From: Smittium culicis
Taxonomy: Eukaryota > Kickxellomycota > Harpellomycetes > Harpellales > Legeriomycetaceae
Assembly (NCBI GenBank): GCA_001970855.1
Contig: LSSN01000626.1
Span: 1 to 32,373 of the forward strand
DNA length: 32,373 bases
Direction of reading: 5' to 3'
In this document: positions 11,796-23,400 of the stretch, in pieces
How the letters are laid out: each line of letters starts with the position of its first letter
How positions within the stretch are numbered: the first letter of the stretch is position 1
Notes under the pieces: generated by a model
The model's input: only the letters and a program-made list of their open reading frames with translations
What the model was told of the DNA's origin: nothing
Databases searched by the model: none
Translations under genes and position numbers: made by a program

Positions 11796-14016
11796 ATGAA
11801 TTCAGAAATTTTTTATAAATTCCCCCACATTTTACGTATCAATGACTGGGAGTTCAAAGGATATTTAATTCTCAATGTAATTAACTGTTTTATTCTGTAT
11901 ACAATTACCAACACTTATTTTCCTAATTAACCTCCCCTCCATTGTAAAATAAAACAATAGGACACCAACGTTAAGATATTTTTCAAGAAATCCTTCGACG
12001 AACTATCCCCACGTGTATATCTCAACATCGATACAGACTCTTATGATATTCCTGATTTAGATCCTTTGATAAATGTAAGCTCGAAATTTGTAAATGAATT
12101 TGAGCATATTGTTGAATACAATATAGTTCATAATAGTTGACAATTCCAAAACTAATCTTTTATTCAGTTTTACCATTTCAAAGCAAAAATATATATTAAC
12201 GCCAAGAATCCTTGTTTCTATTTTATTAGATTTTGAAAAAATGCGACAATCAGTTGTTTTGCTTATCAGAAATTCATAGCTACTTGGTATTTATTGAAAA
12301 TACGAGCTCACTATATATCCCTCAACATTGTTTATATACCTACTCGTCATACAAAAATTTATTTATAATCGAATAGGAAGCCAATTTACTGCAAGATTCT
12401 TTTGGGATTTCTAGCATATCGATAAAAGACTTGTTTTATTCTAAACTCGTACCTGAGTTAGAAAAGATTGGATGGTCTAAAATTTCTCATTTTAATCATA
12501 AAACAATGTCTCTAGAGTTATCCCTTGGGTACTAAATCTTTCTAAAGATTAAATTTGAATCAATATAAAAAGCATAAAGAATAAATGCTATCGCTAATAA
12601 AATTTTTAGGAAAAACGAAAATCGTAATTTCAGAATCATAATAGAACTTTTTGAAGCGAATGTTATTATCAAGTCTCCATTACTGCCTACTTCCAAAACC
12701 TTGATTACAGAGTTATGTGACGATTGGCTAACAAACTACTTCAAGGATATGAATTCGGTATTTTATTTAATTTATTTAATTTATATTTTATTCTACTAGT
12801 AGTAAAATTAACAATAATTCAATCCACTTTCATCTTCATAACTCTTTCCTTCTCATTTGATTTAACTACTTGAAATTTCAGCAAAAATACTTATAAAATA
12901 TCTTATTTCAGTATTTTTTTATCACTAGAATTAAATAAACTACCTTGTATTTTAATTTTAATCTAGCTCTAAATTCTTTGTTATTTATATTCTCAAAAGA
13001 TCTGCGACAAGTACTACTTGGCCTGGGATTTCCTTGAAGAAATCGACGAAAATTGTCTTGTTGTTTACCCTAAAGCCAATTCAAAGTCTTCGGTTTACTC
13101 AAATCCTCTAATTTTTGAGCGTAGAATTGCTATTGCTGAGCTTATCTCGATTTCATTTTCTATTTCGCCAATATCTCCAAATCAGTATCCACTCAGCATA
13201 AGTGTTAATGGACCAACGCACAAAACATCAAAAATTAAGCAGTCAATAATTCGAAATAGATCCGCTTGGTAAGTTATTTTCTTATCAGTATAATTCATTT
13301 TTCAAGTCAGCTTTTTTAGCTGTCTAAATTCTCGATAATCCGCTACTCTCGCCAATTTTATTTTTTCCTTGTCCTATCTTATCTTCTTGTTCTCTTTTAA
13401 AAATAAACTTTCAATGAGACTCTAACTATATTTTGCCTATTAAAATTAACTATTTCATATAACTTTTATTTCGTGCTGCCTTGAAAAGGGATCAATCAAT
13501 TAGACTCTTAGACAACCTCAATAAGCTACTTGATTTCAGTTTGAGTAAGAATACTAGCTCAACAAGCTTTGCCTCTCAAAACTTTAATTCCACAGATTCA
13601 AAAACAAGCGCTGCAAAAATAACTTGCGGTATTTGCTTTGGGTATACACTGGAGTCTGGCGAAGAACCTAATCTCATATGCGAATTTAAACTATGCAATC
13701 AGTCATTCCACTCAGAATGCTTATCTACAGTAGGTTTTTAATATAAAGCTTAATTATAAAAGGTCACATTTTGACCGGCTTGTTTCGACTTGATTAAATT
13801 TTGTTTATTAATACTATCTCCAAATTAATTTTAGTGGCTTCAATCAACCGCTGCGCGTCAAAGCTTTAGAATGCTTTTTGGAAAATGCCCTTATTGTCAA
13901 AATGTAATCTTGTTATTGTGTTTTTCTATAATACAAAGCATCTATTTTCTATTTTTAATCGATTATAATTTTCTTCAAAACTGCATTGTTATTAGGAGAT
14001 ATCTGTTACAATTTAA
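11796..14016 (+). CDS. FANCL: FANCL, Fanconi anemia E3 ubiquitin-protein ligase
   Basis: The RING E3 that, with UBE2T, monoubiquitinates FANCD2 and FANCI in interstrand crosslink repair. Nine exons: 11796-11876, 11961-12074, 12230-12286, 12377-12528, 12610-12757, 13000-13268, 13489-13729, 13835-13903 and 13996-14016. They give 383 residues (human 375). The N-terminal ELF region is weakly conserved. The central UBC-RWD region is clear, with YSKLVPELEKIGWSKI, WDFLEEIDENCLVVYP and ERRIAIAELISISF. The C-terminal RING (residues 320-375) has CGIC, then C-x4-C, F-H-x3-C, a WLQS..RQSFRMLFG linker and CPYC. Seven Cys and one His ligands are present, as in FANCL. The last exon encodes only EISVTI, similar in position to the human PITLKM tail; reading through its intron would give an unrelated 60-residue tail. 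Dikarya yeasts lack FANCL, so this is an ancestral retention. Confidence 0.92.
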
Positions 14017-14684
14017 GACCAAATTTACAAACTCCAAAACTACCTATCAATATTTGAATTTATATGATGATCCTACAATCTGTTCACTTTTATAATCACA
14101 TGCATACCATTATTATGATAATTTATTCTCTTCAAAATTTGTCTATCCAGTAACTATAATCTTTGTTTCATACTTTACATAAAATCTCCGTACAAAATAT
14201 TTGACACATATTTTATTACAATCTAGAAATTACAATTTATCCAACTTTTCGGCGATTATTATTTTTAAAAAAATAGCAAAATCTTTTTACATTTTTTTAT
14301 ATGACTTCATTAATCAATAAATCATCTCTAGATAATAGTGATATCGAAAAATATAAATAAAAACTATAATAATTATAGAGGATTTCAAGTACATAACCAC
14401 CAGTAAAGTTTTGCACTTATTTTTCAATCGGTAATAAAATAAGATCAGTATTCTTTAAACAAAAATTATTAAAACACATCTATGTATCTCATTTAACAGT
14501 TTAGTATCGAATATGGATTCCTCATAAACATTATGAGATTAAACTGAATAGTATAAGGCGAATTTTGGTATTATTGATCAAACTATTGCAATAAAGATTG
14601 ATTTAATTAAAATAAAAATATCAAAAAAGGGGAGGTTAGAGGTTATAGAACATGTGCGAGGTTGGATGATTTGGTGTTTGTTGA
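14017..14684. other. Convergent 3' intergenic region
   Basis: 668 bp between the 3' ends of FANCL (plus) and the triple-repeat protein (minus). It is AT-rich with poly-A and poly-T tracts where both 3' untranslated regions and polyadenylation sites would fall. No coding or RNA feature recognised. Confidence 0.5.
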
Positions 14685-15575
14685 TCAAAACAAAGCAGCT
14701 ACCAAACCTATAATAGTTAAACCAGTAACAGATAGGATAGTGAATCTGGATACGCTAGCGCTTGATTGCTGTGTTGGTAGTCCGCTCAAAAAGTTGTACT
14801 GAGTTGGAACGGCTTGGAAGAACTTAGAGATATCAGAAGCAGCAAATGTAGTGGGTACAGTTGTACCTCCGTATTTAGATGTCAATGCATTGTAAGCGGA
14901 AGAATCACGGGTTTTTACGTCTTGTATAAATTTGTTCATAGATGATTCATATTTGCTGTAGTCGCCGGAGACTGCTGCAATTACATCGCTTGCTACACTA
15001 GCAGTAGTTGGTGTTTGAACTCCACTCAAAAAGTTATATGGAGTTGGGACAGCTTGGAAGAATTTAGAGATATCAGAAGCAGCAAAAGTGGTAGGAACTA
15101 CAGTACTTCCGTAGCTTGATGTCAAGGCATTGTATGCTTTTGAGTCTTTTGTTTTAAGGTCAGCAATGAATTGATTCATTGATGATTCAAATAGTGTATA
15201 GTTACTTGAAACTGTAGCAATCAAACCTGTAGCTAAAGTTATTGGGGCAGTGGTAGTTGGTGCAGAATTTCCAGAAGTAGTAGGACTTGCAGTATTAGCG
15301 TTAATGCCACTCAAAAAATTATATGGGGTTGGTACTGCATCAAAGAATTTTGTGATATCGGATGCAGCGAAGGTAGTTGGGACGGCATCTCTTCCATATT
15401 CAGAAGTCAATTCTGCGTAAGCTGAAGGATTGGCTGTTTTTAAATCGCTGATAAACTGGTTCATTGATGACTCGAAAACTGAGTATTGGCCAGAAACCTG
15501 TTGAAGAACCTGATCATTGATGATAAAGTCAGCGGCAGCAATTGATGCGAATACTGTTAATGAAATGTACTTCAT
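14685..15575 (-). CDS. GPI-anchor-like surface protein with three tandem ~66-70-residue repeats
   Basis: A 296-residue single-exon protein if started at the Met at 15575, which opens a signal peptide (MKYISLTVFASIAAA). An upstream in-frame Met at 15626 adds 17 hydrophobic residues and is less likely. Three repeats follow at residues 25-90, 117-185 and 196-265. Each carries a Y-x3-ESSMN-x-FI-x-D core, then AY-x-x-LTS-x-YG, VPTTFAASDI-x-KFF and VPT-x-YNFLSG. Ser/Thr-rich linkers separate them. The C-terminus has a small-residue stretch (QSSASVS) then a hydrophobic tail to the end, as in GPI-anchored proteins. There are no Cys, so repeats would fold as disulfide-free helical units. I do not recognise the family. 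Likely displayed on the cell surface; function unknown. Confidence 0.82.
   Translation of the reverse strand: MKYISLTVFASIAAADFIINDQVLQQVSGQYSVFESSMNQFISDLKTANPSAYAELTSEYGRDAVPTTFAASDITKFFDAVPTPYNFLSGINANTASPTTSGNSAPTTTAPITLATGLIATVSSNYTLFESSMNQFIADLKTKDSKAYNALTSSYGSTVVPTTFAASDISKFFQAVPTPYNFLSGVQTPTTASVASDVIAAVSGDYSKYESSMNKFIQDVKTRDSSAYNALTSKYGGTTVPTTFAASDISKFFQAVPTQYNFLSGLPTQQSSASVSRFTILSVTGLTIIGLVAALF
14781..15503 (-). repeat. Three tandem coding repeats
   Basis: Units lie at about 15306-15503, 15021-15227 and 14781-14990 and encode the 66-70 residue modules. Units 2 and 3 are closest to each other: both read SAYNALTS or KAYNALTS and SKFFQAVPT. Unit 1 differs more (AYAELTS, TKFFDAVPT). This order suggests a later duplication of the membrane-proximal units. 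Confidence 0.88.
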
Positions 15576-17262
15576 TTTTGATATTATATAGGTATAAATA
15601 ACTAATAGCAAAATAAAAGCAGTCAAGAATATTAAGATACTATATTATCTACGAAAAGTATAATATTATACTGAATTCAGTTCAATGATACTTTAAAATT
15701 TTCTTCACAAAAAGATATTAGTTTTTTGCTTTGAAAATATTCGGTCACCTTACTTTGAGAAATCCTACTCCAATTTATATAATTTCAGTATTTTAGATAT
15801 CATACTTTTGATAAAGTTTAAACTATTATTTCGCATAATAAAAAAACAGCTTAAATTTAGAGAATGTAGCAAGAATCTTTAATTATTACACTTTACACAA
15901 AATCGAATAAACATGTTTGAATTAATCACTACGAGCTATTGTTTATAATAATTATGATAAATTTTATATCGCCATTGTAGTTATTTGATTGAAAATATAT
16001 ATCAACATACAATGAAAGTTAAACAATAAAACTGTTTTTATAAAAATTACAAAGAAAACTTGATGCAGGATAATAAGCAAAATTGATACTATTGCGGTTG
16101 GCCTATTAAAATAACTAACTTGCTATTATCATTCTGGTTAGCTTCAATCAAATATATAATTTTTTATACTGTTACTTTGAAATAAATTATATGACGTAAG
16201 TTGTAATTTAATCATTCAATAGCACATATAACAATGATAAATATGGAAAAGCCAACGTTGGTCAATTGTTAAATAAATAGTAGCCAATTGACTTCAAAAT
16301 TTTAAACAATTGAATTTTAATTAAATTAATTGCTATTAAAAGAGAATGCAAGAATTATCATTCTAATTGATAAAACTAATAAATCAATATTCTTGCGTAT
16401 TAAAGACAAAAAAAATTACAACAAAGCTTTAAAATTTTAATATTAAAACCCCCCGCAATTTTTTTTTATCTAATTTATTAGATAAGCTTTCACCAGAACT
16501 AATTCTTGAACGTTAATAGAAAAATAAGCATCAACGAGTGGGAAGCAGTTGATAAAGAATCATTATACTTTACGTTTTTATTTAAAATTCTGTGTTTTTA
16601 TGCGCGTCATTTTTAAAACTAAATAGAATTCTTCAAGCTACGAAGTTTTAAACTGAAGCTCAAAATAATTACACTATAGTTTATTTAATTCAAAAAAAAT
16701 TATATTGCAAAAAGCTGAATTGAAATAGTTATTTTTACCAGGTTCGCAAATATATCTAAACGCCACAAAAATTTTTTTAAACTTTATAATATGAATTTAA
16801 AATAGCATATGAAAAACTATTTTTTGAGAATGACGAGAGCTCAAGGCTCAAACCTGAAAATTATATTATACAAAAAAACAATGGTATTATTGTAAAATGA
16901 ATAGATTGTTTAGAGGTAATTAATTTATGTTTTAAAAAATGACCAAAGAATATTACTAAATAAATTGCTATCAAATCCATTCCTTCAGTAACATGGGCAA
17001 AAAATAATAAAATATGATTTTACCATTAGCATATTAAACTTTATAGGTAACAACTAATTGATTACTTGACTCACTTGAATAACTAGAATCAAACATTTTA
17101 AAGTTTGGTTTGAATTATTTTTATGTACTATTAATAAAATACTTGTGAACTTACCTTTAAAACTGACTCATAATTTAGATGAATTTTGTTTAGCCAAAAG
17201 TATTCTGTTAGCTTAAATATAGAGTCAAACTATTAGGCTTGTTAAAACGTTGAATTATTTAA

Positions 17263-17451
17263 CCCTTTCCCGGGCGTTAGACTGTTTTTGACCCACTTGA
17301 TTTAGCCAAAAACGTTCAGTTATAATACTTTAATTCCGAATATTTAAGAAATATTGGCATATTTTAAAATAACATCAAATAACAAACTTGCTTATAAAAC
17401 ATAAAGGAATCATAAATTTAATCTTTTTAAAGAGTTTTGGACGCGAAAGGG
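17263..17451. mobile_element. piggyBac-like MITE, copy B (189 bp)
   Basis: It starts CCCTTTCCCGGGCG and ends GGACGCGAAAGGG, so the ends pair as CCCTTTCnCGnnC. Perfect TTAA direct repeats flank it (17259-17262 and 17452-17455), as expected for piggyBac-type insertion. It has exactly the length of copy A at 4099-4287. Shared internal landmarks sit at the same offsets (+82 and +123) in the same orientation, although many bases differ, so both copies are old. No coding capacity. Confidence 0.85.
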
Positions 17452-20400
17452 TTAAAGGTAAAAATAATAATTATAAAATCTTAAAAATTGTTACCAAACC
17501 ACTTGTTTTGATTTTTTAAACAGTATCTCAGGTAATATGTGATTTTTAAAGCATTATTTTTTCCGATAAAATTTTGATAATGTTAATCCATTTATAGAAA
17601 TATGCCATCATTGTTATCATATAACATAATCAAAATATTTTTATTAATGAAATATTTTTTATAAAGAAATTGAATTTTCATATTTACCCACAACGTATAT
17701 GAAAATTAGGAATACACCTAATTAGGTGGAAATAATCAAAAAACGAATCCAAAGAATAAAAATAATGACTATTTTATCTACGCTGATACAATATTTTATT
17801 AACACTATAAATGTTGGATTCTTTACAAAGATTGCACTATAGAGTATAAAGAGTTATGGTATACAAAATTTTATATTGAATTATTGGAACAAAAAATTTT
17901 TTTTGAAAATCATAACTACTAATGAAGTAAAATGAAATGAAAGAAAATAAAAGTCGAGATATATTTCCAATATATATAATGGCAATGTTAACTTTATAGC
18001 GTCCTTCCCAATAATTAATACTGTAAAAAAAATGCTACATTCATTCAGAGTATTCCACGTATGTGGGAAATTTTTTTTAGCTAACAGAGTACTTTTTACT
18101 AATTAATTCATTTTCCATCATTGAATAAATTCTGTTTTTGAATGTATCTATTAAATTTTCTATATTTCTAGTAGGTTTTAAAATAGGAACCAAAAATTAT
18201 TAATAAGAAAAGATTGATATAAAAGCAAATTTCATCGAAAAACCTTTCACATATGCTAAGGAATTAATTTTAAAACATTTAATACAGCTTTAAAATTAAT
18301 TAAAAAAACTATTAATATATATTTTATTTTTATACACGACGAAAAAACTTCATAAAAAAAATCTTAACTTGCTCTACAAATAATAGTTTTAAATATACAC
18401 TCTTCAGAATACATTTAAAGAATTATTTATTTTCAAAGATTAACCATACTTGATTCTTAGTCCAAGTATTCCCTTATCTGAAAATCAGTGACAATCTATA
18501 CATAAAGCTTTTGGAGCCAATTAAATTATTCATTACTGAATAAGTTATATTAAATAATACTATATAATCTATATTTGAGGCCCAAATCCATAGTTTTTAA
18601 TTCTTGGTGCTCCCATTTAGTAAAAATAAAAGTCAATTCCCTTTTCTTATTTTGAAAAAATAGCGATAATTTATATTCTTTTGAATATGAAATTTATCAT
18701 TTTTCTTTTACTTTTAAACATGGTGAAATGGATGTATTATATCTGCTATCTAATTTGATACTGTAAATTAAAAAAAATCTAAGCTATATTTGGTACTAAA
18801 GAAAATATAAAAGTTTTAGCCTGAAATTTGGTGGATTTATTTATATTATATTATCATTGATATTAATTCGAAAAATAAATTGAACTTGAATAAGGAATTT
18901 CTTGTCAGTAATGACTTTCAAAAATTCTAGCGTTAATATTTAAAGCATTAATTCCAAAAAGTCCCTAAACTACCTATTTCAGCGATTTAAATATTTTCTG
19001 AGTTTTAGGGGGAAAATTTTGCGAAGAATATCCTATTTAAGTTTGAATTGAAAGCTGTGAGAATAATAGAATTAATATCAAATAATGAAACATGTTGAAA
19101 TATTTTATATTCTATGTCGTGAAAAAAATAACGTTACATATAAATAATGTAAATTATCGCTTATTGATATATTCTTAATGTTTAGTTAAATGTAAAGTAT
19201 GTGATGATAATGCTTTAAGGGATGGATTTTACATTTAATCGAATTTTTTTGTAACCAATAAATCATATTTGTATATAAATGTGCTTTATATACTTTAATA
19301 TGATTGGAATAAAAACATTAACCTTTCCAAAATTTGTAAACTGGTATTAAATTTTAAAATAAATGAATACAAATAAAAAATAATCAAATTTATATAATAA
19401 CAAGGTTAGAACTATAGAAAATATTATTAATAAAAAGCTTAAATTTAAAAACTAAATTTAAATATAATGCTACGTTAGTTTTTATTGATATCTAGTAATG
19501 ATGGAATATTTGAAAATCTGGCCAATTTTTATTTATGTTTATTTCAGAATAAATATTTATATTTATATTAGTTTTTTTTTAATTTCTCTGTAATCATCAT
19601 TATATATACGCTAAATTAAAATCTATGAAAATTTTTATGGATAAAAATTGATTTTAAAGTAATTATTTTTTATTATGAATGAAAGTATAAATACATTGTA
19701 AATAAATCAAAAATTTTAAATAAAATAATAATTGAAAAGATTATACAAGAATTTTTAGGATAAAATATTTATCAAAATTTTCAAGCAATACTAATTATAA
19801 ATTTTCTAATTATGTATGGAATAATATAACTAATATTTCTTATGTTAAAATAAAAATAATATAAAGACACATGATATTATACCAGTTTAATCAATATTTT
19901 AAAACGACTATGATAAACCTATATCTTTTTAATCCCTACCTAGTATATCAATTTTATATAGTAGAAAATAAATTGCTCAATTCTCTGAATTATTTGATTA
20001 AATATATCTCTGCTACATAGTCATTATTATAACTCATAAATTTATTATAATCCCACTCATAATTGTGCTTGTAGTTAAAGTATCGATTTAATGATTTAGC
20101 TCATAATTTTTGGCTATTCCAAGATTCGTAAAATTAATATATTCCAAGCCTGTAATAAATGATATTATATGGCTAATTTTTAATTTTATTCATCTGTGAG
20201 AAAAAAATGCATTAAAAATATATATATATATTAATTTCTTTAGTTATATTATTTTTATAGCATTTTATCCGAAAATTTTCGGGATAGGTATTCTGGCTGA
20301 GCTTTTATTGAGATAAAGTTAGAAAAAATATTAATATTATTTCTCATTAAATTCATTAATAAATTCAATCACCATTCTAAGTTTTTCTTAAAAGCTTATT

Positions 20401-23400
20401 TATATCTGTTTTTATATTTAGTTCCATATTTAGACTACACACTAAAAAAAATTCAATTTCATTGATCTTAATACAATATTATACGAGCTTATTATAGGGT
20501 ACACTAAGAATTAATTATATCTGATTTAAATGATTCAGTTGAAAATTTGAATCTATAATTTGTTTCCTATTTCTATACTCAAAAACTACGCGCTATTTTC
20601 TATAATTTGGGGGAAGGGGCCGTAAAAAGATCCTGGTATCAATACAGTTTCAAAAATAGATTTAAATATCAGTTTAGTCGAATTTTCAAATTTAATTTAG
20701 TCTATTAAATTCATTATCTCCACTCGCGAAACAGAAACGGTTCTAAGCTATCATATTCCCACAATATTGATTTATCTCACGAGTTAAAATTGATTAAATA
20801 TTGTCGAAACGTGATTCGTATATTACGGGTTCCATCAGATAAATATGCTAAATATAGCATTTTGCGCCATTAAAAGCAAGACAAATATTCCTCGTCTTTC
20901 TTTTTCAAATTTAATTATATTCTTTTTTTTTATAATGTTTATATCAATTACGTGTTTAGAAAACTCAGTCAAGTCACTGTTATTGAGATTATGGGAAACA
21001 TAAATTATATGAATACTCTATTTAAAAAAAAATTCAACGGATTCTGGAATTTTGTGGTTTTTAGGTTTTTTTCATTATAAGAAAAGTGTAAATTTTACCT
21101 AAAATCCAATTTAGTATTAATATTTTCGATATTATTTAATAAATAAGAATAATCATCCCGCTATCTATTCAATATTTTAATTACATTTAAAAAATTAAGA
21201 CCTTACCTTGAATTGACTATCACATTTTCTGGGATTAAAAAACTTGGTTTTTATAATTATCAATAGTTAAAATATTTCGTAATTTATTATACGATATTTA
21301 CCATTTAATAAAAAAAGCGGAGTAGAAATTATTATGTGAAAGTTTTTTTTAATAGCTTATTTTTATAAAAAGTATATATGTAATAAGTAAAATGGCCAAT
21401 TTTTAATTTTTTGATTGCCCAGTCTAAAAAGTCAATAAATAAATAAGGCAGTTTTTTGATATGTGATAAATATGATTTCTGAGAATAAATTTAATTTTAT
21501 CAGGAATTTTTAGAGAGCTTTTTATTTCAAAATAACCAAATTTTTAATTGAGCTGCTAATAACTAAGGGAAATAAGCAATAAAATTATTATTTTAAAAGA
21601 ATTAGAAAGTATACTTTAATTTAAGAATAAATATGAAATAGTGTTTAAAAATCAATGAAATAATTTTCAATTAGTTATTTATAAATATTATTCAAATTCG
21701 GTTGCATCTTTAATCATTCAAATTTAATTTTTATTCTATTTTCTAAAAAAAAAAAAAAAATTATTTATTTAATATAATTAACATAATATTTATTAGAGTT
21801 TATGATTAAATTTATTGATGTAAAAATTTTTTTTATCTACTATCCTGTTTATATTTATATACTATTTATTTATTTTAAAGTAAAAATAATATTTAATACC
21901 ATTTTTTAATAATATAAGTATGTTTATTAATTGAAATTAATTGTAATCAGTAGCATGTATATAGTATGCTTTGATAATTGTAATATTCAATAAATTATAT
22001 TGTTAAAAATGTAACTCAAAAAATTTTATTTAAAAAAATTATGTTATATGCGATTTTATAAGCTATGTCAAACTTTACTAAATTTCTAAAAACTTAAAAG
22101 TTTTATTTCAATTGATAAAACCATTGGCTATAGATTATTTTACTAGAGATTTAATTGCCTAAATTAAATTGAAAACATCTTAAAAAGTTACCATGATGCG
22201 TACTTAAAACTTTATATTTATATTAATAAATTTTCTATTAGTTAATTATATCATTAATTTAACCACAGATTATTTTAATTAATTTTGTATAAAAGTTCAT
22301 TACAAGGTTTTTCATAATCTTTCTAAAATAAATTTCGTTTATTATTTAAGATTTCGCCCTTATCAGTCCACGATATTGAATTTAATACACTAAATCACAT
22401 CCAATACTCAAAAGAATTTCTGATCAACCAAAATAAAATCAAATTCTCAAAATTGATTCCAAAACAATTTAACAAAATAAAATTTGGGTCTATTTCGCCT
22501 AAAAATTCTATTCTATTATTTCAATTCAAGTAAATTAAAACTAATTCAATTATTTTTTCAGATCAGGTTTCAAATCTTCAATCAAATACTATTGTAATTT
22601 TTTTCTCTTATTTTTAACATGGTTAATTATCATAAAATATTACTAATGGTACCCCTTTATTTATTTTTTAATTTTTGATTTCCTATAAAATAACAAAAAT
22701 ATACACACTCTCTCTTTCTCTTTCATTTTTATTTAGTCTGACTATTACTCTAGCTTTTCTATAATATCTATTCATTTTTAACTATAAAATTTCTATCAAC
22801 CTTTCAAATACAATATCTCATAATTTAATCGTGCTTTACCACCATTTTTGATAAAATAATATAAAACGCCTACTCTTTAATTTTGGATAGTAATTATAAT
22901 TCAACATGAAATCAAATCAAATTTATATTTATAATTTGAATTTTAATTCGCCATAAATACCAAAAATTGAAAAATGTAGAATCCATTGTTTGCTAATTTT
23001 GTTTTTATTTCCATGATAAATTAATTTTGCAAAAATTATTAATTTTAACTTTTATTTTTGAATTTAAATATATAATTCGTATCTAATATTCAATCTGTTG
23101 TCAATTAAAAATGTATAAAAATTTTAAAATTAATTAAAGTTTAAATTAAAGTTTAAAATTTTTAATTGTATTCTATTCATGGAAATCTAATTTATTTTTT
23201 GCAAAATTCTCAGGAATAATATGCTTATCAAAAATCTAAGATCAATCCTTGGGTATAAAATAATGGTGTGTGGTTATCGTAAGAAGGTTTTATTCGATTA
23301 TAAAATCTATGTAATTATTCATTTAACCTGAAATAAGTTGAGGTATTAATTTTTTGTATATTAGCGGCCAAATTAGCTGGTCATGATACTATTCATATAT

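Noticed and set aside
13904..14095. FANCL read-through tail after CPYCQN
   Set aside because: The tail is hydrophobic and AT-driven. Splicing GT at 13904 to AG at 13995 gives a short tail that matches the position and length of the human end.
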